64,000 nt of DNA from Sipunculus nudus. Lineage: Eukaryota; Annelida; Sipuncula; Golfingiida; Sipunculidae. Positions 47,418 through 58,061 of the stretch are shown in pieces; within the stretch, counting starts at the first letter, position 1; each line of letters opens with the position of its first letter. The stretch spans positions 64,612,019 through 64,676,018 of the forward strand of contig CM049306.1 in the NCBI GenBank assembly GCA_026874595.1. The letters are read 5' to 3'. A program made the position numbers and the translations under genes. Below the pieces are notes generated by a model, which was not told the DNA's origin, ran no database searches, and saw nothing but the letters and a program-made list of their open reading frames with translations.

Positions 47418-50400
47418 CAAGGCCTACAGGCCTAATGCAAACCTGTGCATTGGGAAATACACCAGGTATAATGCTTCAATGCTGGACCATTACTTTTCAT
47501 GTATATGAACTATGCAAGTACAAAACATTTTGAATAAGAAACAATTACACAAACATCACTGCTGATATTCTGGCATAGGTGCACACAACACTAAAAAGAT
47601 TGTAGCTGGCACCACCAGTCTTGCATACAACGAAGCTATCAGAGATATATACATACGCCCAATTTCAGACTGATATATCAAATCCCTCCTGAGAAAAACA
47701 TGTGCAAAAGTCATGGTAGGTGGCGACACCTGTCTTGTGAGCGAGAAAGCCATCAAAGACACATAGACAGGTCAAAATATTAGGCCAATACATCAAACTT
47801 ACCTTGAGTCTGATGCATGGGGCTGACCAGGCTCAGGTGAGAAAGGCTGTTGCCCCGAGTGAACTATGACAAATTGCTTGCTCAGACTACTGCACTGAGT
47901 AAACTCATGACCTGCACCTGGCTAGACTGAGTGAACGTTTGACCTGTACCTGGCCGACTGAGTGAACTCTTGACCTGTTGCATAATCTGACACAGGTGGC
48001 AGTCTGCCAAAGCTATAAATAGAATGCAGCTACTGCACTGAGTAAACTCCTGACCCATACCTGGCTGCACTGAGTGAACTCTTGACCTGTTGCCTAATCT
48101 AATACAGTTGGCAGTCTGCCAAAGCTATAAATAGATCCAGAATGACCTCTAGCCTGTTGCCAAATCTGAAATAGTAGCCACACCATTGCATAAGCTCATG
48201 CAGGGGCCCTGCCCTGAGGGGCTTGACACCCATTAAGTGATCACATGGTGCCCATGAGGTGTTCACATGTCACCCATGAGGTGATCACATGCCATGTGCT
48301 TGGCTGCACTGATTGAACTCTTGACCTATATCTGGCTGCACTGAATGAACTCTTGATCTGTTCCCAAATCTGAAACAGTTGGCAGTTTCTCAACCTATTT
48401 AAAGATACAGATTCAATCTTGGCCTGTTGGTAGATCTGTTTACACATACTGAAAGACATTGGTTAAAATTTCTTTTTTCAAGCCGACATATTCATAAACT
48501 TTTTATCAAAATATCTAGAATAATAAAAGATGCAGTACTTTCATTGTTAAAGGTCCAATAGTTCTGCCAAAAATCATTCTAGTAAACTTGAACAAAGGCC
48601 ACCTAAGAATAATTTTTGTGCAATGTTACAGAAGATTTAATTGAAATAATAATTTTGTAGAAGAACACGATTGCAGTCCTCAGTTTGAAAAAGACATAAT
48701 AATGGCCATAAGACCAACTTAAGCTTTTCACAACTCAACCAAAAATCAACAAACTCAGTATATTCTGATATGATTGAAAGAACCATGTCCTAGGATAATT
48801 CTTTTGAAAAACTGAACAATTCAACTTGACAGTTTCATCATTCAGCTGAAAGAGGCTAAAATTATGAGGTTTTTTGCCCATAAAAAACAGGTCAATGTAG
48901 GTGGCACCACTAAATCTACAACTTCAAATATGAGTCATGTGACCAACATTTGCACAATACCTGGTAATGCTAGCTTCTGTCATTTCTGAGAGTACTATGT
49001 CAGTATGCTTACTTGGCCGAATGACTGTTCAAATTTGTGTAACTCCACTAAAATTCATCAAATGCAAACCATTTGAACAAACCTGAGAGGGCTTGCCTCT
49101 GGGATCATTTATGTAAAATATTTAACAATTTGGCTGGACCGTCTACAAGAAGACAACTTTTAAAATATTGTCAGCCTTTTCCTTATAAAATCTAAGAAAA
49201 TGCAGATAGCAAAAAAATAAGCTGAATCCCACAAAATTTGATATGTGACAGATTATTGCATAAAATCTGGGAATGGTAGCTCCTGCTATTCCTGAGAAAT
49301 TATGGATTAATGTACAGATGACCAATGACCCCTGTACAAATATATGTCAATTCAGGTGGAGCCACCAATACCTGAATTTCATATATGACTCATGTGACCA
49401 ACACTGGCAAAAAATTTGGAGATGATAGCTCTGGCCGTTTCTGAGACTTTCATTTTAGTATGCTTTTTTGGACAGATGACTAAGTTCAACTTCCTGAACA
49501 AAATTGAGGGAGATGGTAAAAAAGATTATTTCTGTGAAATATTGAGCAATTTGGCTTGAGTGTTTCGGAGGAGAAGATTTTAAAAGGTTTTTTTAGCTTT
49601 TTCTCTATAAAATTCATGACAATTTTCAGATGGCTATTTTTTTTGCATTAAATTTCATGATGCTAGCTCCAATCATTTTCAAAATAGTATGGGTAAACGT
49701 ACAGAAGACAAACACTGCCACACCATCGCATTAGTTCACAGGTTCACTAAAAATTAATACAGATGCATATTGAATGCAAAATTGTAATACAGATACATCT
49801 CACTGATGGCAAAATCTTGAATTAATTTGACTATGGATACCAATTATTTATAATCCATGTACAGCCGTCTTTATATACCCACAGAGAGCTGTATAGCTGT
49901 GATTGTAAACATTGCCTGGCATTAGGAATATCTAAAAATCATAAATCTACATTTTTTAAAAGCTTTTAAAAAATATTCTTGTCAATATTTTCCATAGATA
50001 ACCTGAAATCTAAATGTCTAGAGGCATGATGTAATAAATGCTGATAAACTGGTGCCAGTCTAGATGTATCTAGATGTATCTGTGTATCTGCTTCACACAG
50101 CTAACATATATGGTAAAATGACTCAATTGAACCTTTATAATTCAGCCAAAATTCATTCTTTGGAACCATAAAAGACAATTATTATAAGAATTTTTCAGGG
50201 GATTATTCTTGTAAAATATTAAACAAATTGGCCCCAGTAGGGTCAGTCAAAAAAAATTTTACAGGTTTATAACTCATATGGGGAAATACAGCAAAATGGC
50301 TAAGTTAAGCTTCCCATAACTCAGCCAAAAATCACTGAACCAAAACCATTTGAACAAACTTGAATTATCAACATCTAAGGATAATTAATGTATGAGATTT

Positions 50401-51155
50401 AAGAATTTGGCTCAGTGGTTTTTGAGAAGAAGATCTTTGTAGCCACTGAGCTAAAATGGGCTGTTACAGCATATGACTAAATTCAGCTTCCCATAACTCA
50501 GCCAAAAGTCACTGAACTTAGACCATTTGAACAAATTTCAGAAAGCACTACCCTAGGATCATTTCTGTGCGATATTAAACTATTTGGCCATATGGTTTCA
50601 GAGAAGAAGTTTTTTGTAGCCGTCAGTATGATATGGGCACTGATGACCCCCGTACAAAAAAGGTTGATGCAGGTGGCGCCACCAATACCTCAATTTCAGA
50701 AATGTCTCATGTGAACAACATTGGCATAAAATTTGGTGATGATAGCTCCAGCCTTTTCTGAGATTGTAATTTTAGTATGCTTTTATGGACAGATGACTAA
50801 GTTCAACTTCCTGTAACTCGGCCAAAAATCACCAAACTTAAACCATTCGAACAAACTTAAGAAAGATTATTCCAAGAATCAATTCTGTGAAATATTGGAC
50901 AATTTGGCTGAACAGTTTTGGAGAAGAAGATTTTTAAATCTTTTTTAGCGTTTTCCCTATAAAATCTGAGAAAATGCAGTTATCCGAAAAGTAAGTAAAA
51001 TCTGATATAGTTTTTTAGATGACTAATATTTTGCATAATATTGTGATGCTACCTCTTGCCATTTTCAAGATAGTATGGGATAACGTACAGACAACGGACA
51101 ACGGACGACGGCCGATGGACGACGCCACACCATCGCATAAGCTCACAGGTTCGCT
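47418..51155. mobile_element. Inner family-B element nested in the outer one
   Basis: The left end is CAAGGCCTACAGGCC at 47418. The right end is CTCACAGGTTCGCT at 51155. Joining the flanks CTTATAAAATCTAAGA and AAATGCAGTAAGAAAAA restores the family-B sequence found uninterrupted at 44414-44450. The interior has core repeats, 43-bp tandems and CTCGGCCAAAAATC units. No ORF. Confidence 0.8.
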
Positions 51156-51336
51156 AAAAATGCAGTAAGAAAAAATATAAACAAAATCCGATATAAATTT
51201 TTGGATGACTGATTATTTGCAAAAACTTTGGTGATGCTAGCTCCTGCCGTTTTTGAGATAGCTATGGTTAACGTACAGACAACGCACGACGCACAACGCA
51301 CAACGCCGCACCATGGCATAAGCTCACAGGTTCGCT

Positions 51337-52203
51337 AAAAAGATAGATATTGGGGAGCCTTTCATACATCTAAAGAATGAGATTTTGAAAGAACTATCCA
51401 CAGATCAAGCAAATGGCTACCAGATTACCCAGGCAATCAAAACAGGAAATCTTTCGAGTAATCTGGCTCTACTTGAAGAAGGTCCTGTTACCCATTCAAG
51501 GTGGCTGACAACTGCAAATAGACTCTGTCGTATCTGGGTGTCAAAACATGGGCCTAAAGGGAAAAACTACAAAACCTGAGAATGATAATTGAATTCATTG
51601 TCAGTGTCTGCTGTCCCTGTTGGTTCAACATTGAAACATTCCTGGATTGAGGGACCCGGGCATGTTCTGTTTCAGCTACAGCAGCTAAGACACCAGAAGA
51701 AGACTGTGGTAGATATTGTGATTCCTACAGTTCAACACTCAGCATGGTATGCTTTCAGTGAGGCTATCATCCAGACACTGATTTGCTCTAGTGATGCAGA
51801 GAAACAAAAGCAAGGTGTCCAAAAGATTATTGATTTGAGAGGAGTTGGAGATGAAAAAGTGCACATTGGGGATAATTCCGTTTGTGTCAGGAAGACACAT
51901 TTACCCAAATGCCACAACTCTGTTAGGGTTGATTGAATGGACTGATGGTATGTATGAACCTCCACTAACCTGTGGACTGCCTACCATTGAGATAAAGCGG
52001 TTTGCAGATGTACCAATGCAAGTACCACAATGGCCATGTCATGCCCAAGGTATACAACGATGTGTGAAACAAGTAACAGAAGCTGCAAGTAAGGTGTACT
52101 CCCATGACAAACGAGAAGGCTACATTCGAGGTCAAGAGGCCAGTAGACGTCTGATGTCAAAGAATGAGTCCAAGCAAGACTTGATGAAATTTTTGGTTTA
52201 AGC
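51337..52203 (+). pseudogene. Relic gene of unnamed invertebrate family, piece 3 of 3
   Basis: C-terminal part, KIDIGEPFIHLKNEILKE and STDQANGYQITQAIKTG. Then THSRWLTTANRLCRIWVSKH runs to a frameshift near 51555, LRMIIEFIVSVCCPCWFN to another near 51630, and HSWIEGPGHVLFQLQQL through SAWYAFSEAIIQTLICSS. A frameshift near 51890 precedes TLLGLIEWTDGMYEPPL, VPQWPCHAQGIQRCVKQVTE and KREGYIRGQEASRRLMSKN, ending at a TAA at 52199-52201. The motif series HSRWLTTANR, WPCH-Q, VTEA and REGYIRGQ matches the unnamed multi-copy family recalled for pieces 1 and 2. About 290 residues with three breaks. Confidence 0.65.
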
Positions 52204-52918
52204 TAACTGGTGAAGCAGTTCCAAACTGATACTTCCTAGTGGACTTGTTCTAAAATCTGTTTGCATTTCTGGAAAATAAATGTTAAATTCTTGAAAACTT
52301 GATATATAGTACACAACATGTTGATATTTACCTAGCTAAAAGAAGTCCAAATTCAAAATAAAAAGTTGTTCTGGTATTTACATACCAAGTACCATGTTTT
52401 AAATGCCCCTCATCAGAGCTAACATTAACAAGGGTCCCATGGGTCACTGTGCTCAGCTGATCGAAAATTATATCAAATGGAGATAAAGTGTGTATGGAAG
52501 AGGTAATATAAGCCATGGTTGGTTTATATGATTGGTTTGTATTGATGAGTGCACCCATGCCAGTATTTCAGGCATGATATTTGTGTAATTAGTGCTTGTA
52601 TTTGGGTTTAAAATGTTTAGTACTTGCATTGTACATGTACATGTCACACATGTAGTTCAAAAGTAAGCAAGTACTTTTCAAATAATGGTCAAACATGTCA
52701 TCATGAATGCATTCTACCTAATATGTATCAAATTTGACAGGTTTGCATTAGGCCTGTAGGCCTTTTTTTATATATATTCATATCTTTTATGTACCCCCCC
52801 CCCCCCCATCCAGTGTACATGGCATTAGTGAGATTTGCATAAGTACATGGGTAGAGCAGCAGTCTTTATATAAAAGTATTACTGCAAGTAATGTTAGATT
52901 TATAATAAAAATATATAA
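52204..52918. other. Spacer with two solo element ends
   Basis: A family-A left end (CAAGGGTCCCATGGGTCACT) at 52429 and an inverted family-B left end (TTTGCATTAGGCCTGTAGGC) at 52746-52766 appear without partners. A C-run lies at 52795-52807. Nothing coding is seen. Confidence 0.6.
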
Positions 52919-54264
52919 CAAGGCCTACAGGCCTAAGGTGAACCTGTGCAAAGTTTGGGAGTATGAATGGAGGTTTATTTTTAAAATTTAATATTGATCC
53001 TCTTATGTCCTGCATATCTACCTTAGTCATTATGATTTCAGCAAAATGGATGTTTCAGATCTGCAAGTTTTGGACTAGGTCATTTTAAAACTAGGATGTA
53101 TTAGTCAGGATATTTTGGATATGTTCTTTTTGCCAGGGAGGATTTTTGGAACAGATGAACGGACAATTTGGCAGCATGGTTTCGGAGAAGAACATTTTTT
53201 AATGTTTTTTAGTTTCTTCCCTATTAAATGTAATATGCAAATGCAGTTAGCCAAGAAATAAGCGAAATTTTCAGATGAAAATTTTTTTGCAAATAATTTG
53301 GAGATGCTGGCTCCTGCCCTTTTTGAGATTGCTATGACGCATGACGGACAACGCCACACCATTGCATAAGCTCACAGATTGGCAAAAATGCAAACCAAGT
53401 TTTTTCAAACAGTTGAAAGATATAGTTCCAACAGTTCTAATCTGAGCATTCTGCATCTAGACGATGTGTCTAGACATCTAGATGATGTGTCCAGAATCTA
53501 GACACATTGTCTAGACACCAGACAGAGCCAGGTCAGTTGCCATGGTGATGTCTGGACCCCACCTGGTTGAACTGAGTGACCTCTTGACTTGGCTGCTGAA
53601 ACTTGGCATTTGTCAAATCAGTTTTCAAAGACAGAAAGCCTTTTTCAATTGGCCAACTGCTTTTTGAAAGCTACATTTACCCAAACTATTCTTATAAAAC
53701 TGGCAGAAGCCTACCATAGAATAATTCTTGTAAAGTTTAAACCAATCAGCTTAACAGTTTCATCATAAATCAGTGTATAAGCTAGAAGAGTTTAAAATTA
53801 CATTTTCGCTCGTAAAAAACACATCAATTTAGGTGGCGCCACCAATACCTCAAAATCAGATATGACCTATGTGACCAGCATTGGCATAAAATTTGGTGAA
53901 GATAGCTCAAGCCGTTTCTGAGATTTTAATTTTAGTATGCTTTTTTGGACAGATGACTTAGTGCAACCTCCTGTAACTCGGCCAAAATTCTCCGCTGGAA
54001 CCATTCAAACAAACTTGTGAGAGATTTTTCCAGGGATCGTATCTGTGAAATATTGGACAATTTGGCTGGACAGTTTTGGAGAAGAAGATTTTATAAAGCT
54101 TTTTTAGCTTTTTTTTAAAGTTTTTCAGATGACTGATTATTTGAAAAAAAAAATTTGTGATGCTAGCTCTTGTCGTTTTTGAGATAGCTATGGTTAACGT
54201 ACAGATGACGCACCATGCACAGACACACAATGCTGCACCATTGCATAAGCTCACAGGTTCGCTA
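52919..54264. mobile_element. Family-B element in the dehydrogenase gene
   Basis: Left end CAAGGCCTACAGGCC and TAAGGTGAACCTGTG; right end GCTCACAGGTTCGCTAAC, only 55 bases from the 54320-54429 exon. An internal family-B terminus (CTCACAGATTGGCAAAAATG, near 53371-53395) indicates an older nested copy. It also carries a TCTAGACA palindrome cluster and a GGTGGCGCCACC unit (53832). Confidence 0.65.
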
Positions 54265-54319
54265 ACGAAATTCCCTCAAAGGAATAAATATATAGGTATA
54301 TATATAAAGGTAATCTCAC

Positions 54320-54429
54320 CCGGAAAAATAATGATGCAATCATGTTCAGGATAAATTTCAGTGGCTGAGACATGTTGTTGAAGAAAGCTGTGTTTACAGA
54401 CCCAGGCTCCAGAGCATTAGATGTAACAC
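54320..54429 (-). CDS. Retinol-dehydrogenase-like SDR, downstream exon
   Basis: 110-bp exon. Acceptor TGCTTGTAG and donor GTGAGATT are at the exact edges. It encodes VTSNALEPGSVNTAFFNN and SQPLKFILNMIASLFFR. VTSNALEPGSVNT is the conserved P-G-x-V-x-T segment after the catalytic YxxxK of RDH11/12/13/14-type short-chain dehydrogenases. It accepts two bases in phase and follows the 60569-60754 exon exactly (G then GT gives Gly), so the intron is about 6.1 kb. The exon ends in phase 0. The next exon (usually a TPEQGAQT-like segment) was not found in the window. These enzymes use NADP(H) to interconvert retinoids or other lipid carbonyls at membranes; substrate here unknown. Confidence 0.85.
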
Positions 54430-54464
54430 CTACAAGCACAGAATACATAATAAAACACTAGCAA

Positions 54465-54996
54465 ATAACCCATGCTACGCACGGTTTGGGGCGAGCAGTT
54501 AGTTCTGATGTCAAATAGTCTTTCATTGTTGAATATCTTGGTTGTACAATGTAACCGTCATAAGATCTCTCTGAAGACGACATTTGGTTAAACTGTAAAT
54601 GTTCTGTCTTTAAGTTGACCTTGTGTCTGAGTCTAGATGACTTGGTTGAATACGTTCCGGTAAAAAGGTGGAATGTCATATTGATCTCGAAAATCAGGGC
54701 GATTCATACAGAGTTATCTATATATTAATATATAGATCCATATTTGTCATGAAAATTTCTATTTTTCATGAAATTTTCTAAGTTTAGGAGCCGTAAAACG
54801 GTCAAAAGTAGGTCAACCGGGATGAAACGCAAACTCGATCTGTAACTGGTCATTATCTGCCCACACACCAAAAATCAGGCCAATATCTGCAGGCATTGCG
54901 AAAAAAAGTCTGTACAACTGTTTGATTTCGGAATGACGGAATGACGGACATGGGTAAAACTATATGCCCAGGCCACTTTGTGGCGGGGGCATAAAA
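54465..54996. repeat. Candidate non-autonomous element with terminal hairpin
   Basis: Starts near ACCCATGCTACGCACGG and ends GACGGACATGGG, then a hairpin built on GGCCACTTTGTGGC, then GGGGGCATAAAAA. Hairpin plus A-rich edge resembles the other rolling-circle-like ends here, but no second copy exists in the window. Confidence 0.35.
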
Positions 54997-55465
54997 ATAC
55001 CTAATGGTGACTACATGGTGTCATTTGAAATACATTTTTGGCCATCAATGGAAGATGCATAAAAGATCAGTAATTGCAAGGTAATTCCCTGTTACTCATT
55101 AACAATAAAATTCCTTTTCCATTCATTTTTCTTAAAGTTGTTATTATAAACCAATAAACCTTTTTTTTTTACTTATTGTTTATTGTTATGTTTTAGCAAG
55201 AACTTCTATTAGAGGAGGGGGTTGGACAGTTAGATCCAGCTGAAGCCACCCAAGAGCTGGCTGGCTGCATTGTATGCCTCACTTCAAGCATGTATAATTG
55301 GCCTGAAAGGTCAAAAAGGGGACAAATAGAGGGGCTTCAGTATAGCCTAGGTGTGACATGGTCTCATAAAAACTGTAATAAAAGCTACAGTTTTTGTTCA
55401 GTTCCTTTCAAATTTCAGAGTTTAGCAGTCCAAAGATATCACCTCATCAGTAGACAAGGCATTAA
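54997..55465. repeat. Partial copy of the 2.1-kb repeat block
   Basis: ATACCTAATGGTGACTACAT and AGATCAGTAATTGCAAGG resemble 2650-2740, and TGACATGGTCTCATAAAAAC resembles 3000-3020. Diverged and truncated; no gene. Confidence 0.6.
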
Positions 55466-56068
55466 ACCTTTAACCCTCATAAAACTCTGCAGTCATCAGT
55501 GCCATATCCTTGAATTAAATTGACAAAAATTGATGAAAGGGACATAGGATGTTTGAAGATGCACCAAACAGTCATTTCTTCATGAATTTTCATGATTTTT
55601 TCAGTGTAAGTTTAAAATATCAAGTTTTTGATATAGACTTATTGTTTGCTACTTTGCATCTTGTCAGGTCTATTAATTAACCTGTAAATGTACAACCAGG
55701 TAAGTTAAATGAGAACGCCTAGTTTAATTGAACGGAGGTAGTTTAATAAAGTAATGTACTTCATGTGTAATATGTGTAAGATCACCTGAAAAAAAAGTTG
55801 ATCAATAGCTTTCTTTCCAGCAACGGCGCCTTGTGCAACCTAAAACCATGTAGACTTGATAAAATTCGGCATTTTCGACCAAAAAACTGTGTCATGGGTC
55901 GAGTAACGACGTACATGAAAACCTCAAGGTGTCTTTTAAACAGTGAGCAATTATCAAGTAATTTTAATCTGTTTACACATAAATATGACATGTTCTGTCG
56001 GACTATTTTACAGCCGGTTTCGGCTGTTATGAGGAAATGGGACGGCGTTATGAGGGTTAAAGGGTTAA
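55462..56068. mobile_element. piggyBac-like MITE
   Basis: TTAA at 55462-55465 and 56065-56068 flank inverted ends CCCTTTAACCCTCATAA (left copy begins ACCTTT). CCCT termini with TTAA duplication are the piggyBac signature. About 600 bases, no transposase; the frames inside are not recognisable. Confidence 0.75.
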
Positions 56069-56662
56069 TACACATACACACTTCCTCAGTAATTAAGTGT
56101 AATGTACTTATTCCATCTGTAAAGCAGTTAATTCTGAGATTAGTTCTATGTTAAGGGACCTTGGTACCTTTTGTAGTGACTGTTTAAGGTATCAAAATTT
56201 ACAGTATCACACCTCAATTCATATTTATCAAAATGACTTTAAAGATATCTGAGATTATATCCAAGTACACAAACAGATGTATACTTAGCTCTTTAAGAAA
56301 AGAACCATTCAATATTATTCACAACAGCATACAGAGTGCAAAAACAATTGATAAACTTACAGTGATTATATCTATCAGGTTAGAAGACCCTTCAAGACCA
56401 TAAACAATACTCCTGTGCAAGTTATATGTCAAGTCTCAAATTTGACACAAAACCTTGTTATAAGATGTACACTGCCTTCATTTTTACTCAAATAAATGAC
56501 CTTTCAGGGTCGAAGTACCATTTATGTATTTATTAAGCACCACACATGCATTCAAGGTTTCTCATGTATAACTTGTATATTTAATGATCTCTCATATACA
56601 GAAGGTTGAGAGAAAACAGAATCTGACTGGTTATCAATTTATCACACATTGTTAGTTTTCCA

Positions 56663-56819
56663 CTGCGCATGCGCAGAATTTGTAGTCGGGGTTCCACTTG
56701 GGATATCCGGTCTTTTCTCTTGCGCCATGTCACTGAACAGCATGTCGCAAGAATTTTTACTTTTTCCACCACCTCCCCATCCTCCATCCTTTGTCAAATT
56801 GTTTTTGTATGCTTGTTAA
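56663..56819 (+). promoter_or_regulatory. Candidate promoter-like site and 30-codon leader frame
   Basis: CTGCGCATGCGCAG at 56663-56676 is a perfect NRF-1-type palindrome. It is followed 35-50 bases later by a pyrimidine tract (GGTCTTTTCTCTTGCGCC) and an ATG at 56727. The frame reads MSLNSMSQEFLLFPPPP and stops at 56819. It could be a promoter with a first exon on the plus strand inside the intron, but no downstream exon is recognised. Confidence 0.25.
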
Positions 56820-57018
56820 CTTTGGTTCTTTTAGTTGTAAAAAAATTTACCTCAGCTATGGTTCTTTCTTTTAAGCTCCATTTTGCACCACATTTACATA
56901 TACAATGCTTGAGTTCTATGCCTTTGTGTTTATGCTGGGGTGGCCTTTTTTGGTCCCCCCCCCAGCACTATGTGTTATGTTTATAATTATAATTGTATCA
57001 CTTTGTGTTTGATTTTAC

Positions 57019-57153
57019 CTGGCAGTGCCCCTTGAGAAGCTTTAATGCATTATAATAACTAACTAGTACATATTAATATTCTCACCCAGGCAATCTTGAA
57101 CTCTGCTTACATTTCTGCCTGGAATGATTGACATTTAATTTGGGCACTGCCAG
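57019..57153. repeat. Short foldback repeat
   Basis: CTGGCAGTGCCC at 57019 and its exact inverse GGGCACTGCCAG at 57142 bracket 135 bases. An inner inverted pair (CCAGGCA / TGCCTGG) suggests a small MITE. Confidence 0.5.
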
Positions 57154-58061
57154 CTGAATAATTGTGTCATTTTAATAAATGACATAAATGGCAGACCTTG
57201 TTTTTTATCTTTGTTTGATCAAATGCTTGGGTGTGTGGCTGGATAAATCACTATGTTTTACCCCTACATAATTACACTACATCTTACTCCAAATTAACCC
57301 TTCATTCAGCTTATTCCATAAAACTTTCAAACATGTATTTCACTATATTCCTTTTTCAGACCAATTATAGCCATGATGCTCATAAGTTTATTGATTCAAT
57401 ATAGTACCACAATCATGATGCAATTATATCTGTCACAATCAGCTGAGGGCCGTGACCCATGGGTCCCTTGTTTAATAAACACTGCCCTTCTTTGCTTAGA
57501 CATGTGGGTCAAAGCAGCGTCTGAAAGAATAAACCCCTGGGCATTTGATCAAGGAAATATAGTATTACAATTCAAAGCTGAAATCTTAAAGTACACCTTG
57601 CAGAACACTTGCATTTATTAACACACCAAAATAAATTTAATTGATAGCTATAATTATGCAATATATAAAACTTGAGATCCATACCTGATAATTTACGGTA
57701 ATTCAGAATTATTAATTTTATCATCATTATTTCTTCATCCTATAATTTGTGGATGAGGGTGCATGAGGTCCTCCCCAAAGCATTCTTCCATCTTCTTCTT
57801 GGAAAATATGGGTCTAATGTCGCGTAGTAATGGCCACCAAACTCTTGACACAGATAAATTTTCACCTTGAGACTGTCATCACAGAACTTTTCTGTTTTTT
57901 TTGCATGTCTTTATCAAACCTTGACTTTACAAAAATTGGGGCTGCCATTTTGGTACAGACCAACAAATTGTCAGAAGTTGCATGTCAGAAATGAAGCTAT
58001 ACCACTTGTTTGTCTATACAGAATCCTTGTATTTCAAGATTTTCGTCACTGACAACTAAAA

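Larger units (their letters stand above)
45447..51336. mobile_element. Outer family-B element in the relic gene
   Basis: The left end is CAAGGCCTACAGGCC and TAATGCAAACCTGTG. The right end is CATGGCATAAGCTCACAGG and TTCGCTAAAA. It is 5.9 kb because it contains another whole family-B element (47418-51155) and family-C type core units (45760-46650). Removing it restores an in-frame junction of the relic gene (NPSYK to KIDIGEP), which supports its limits. No transposase. Confidence 0.75.
56069..58061. other. Intron sequence of the dehydrogenase gene
   Basis: Lies between the two exons on the minus strand. Contains a GCGCATGCGC site (56663), a short hairpin repeat (57019-57153) and a solo inverted family-A end (57445-57470). 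No further exon recognised. Confidence 0.5.
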
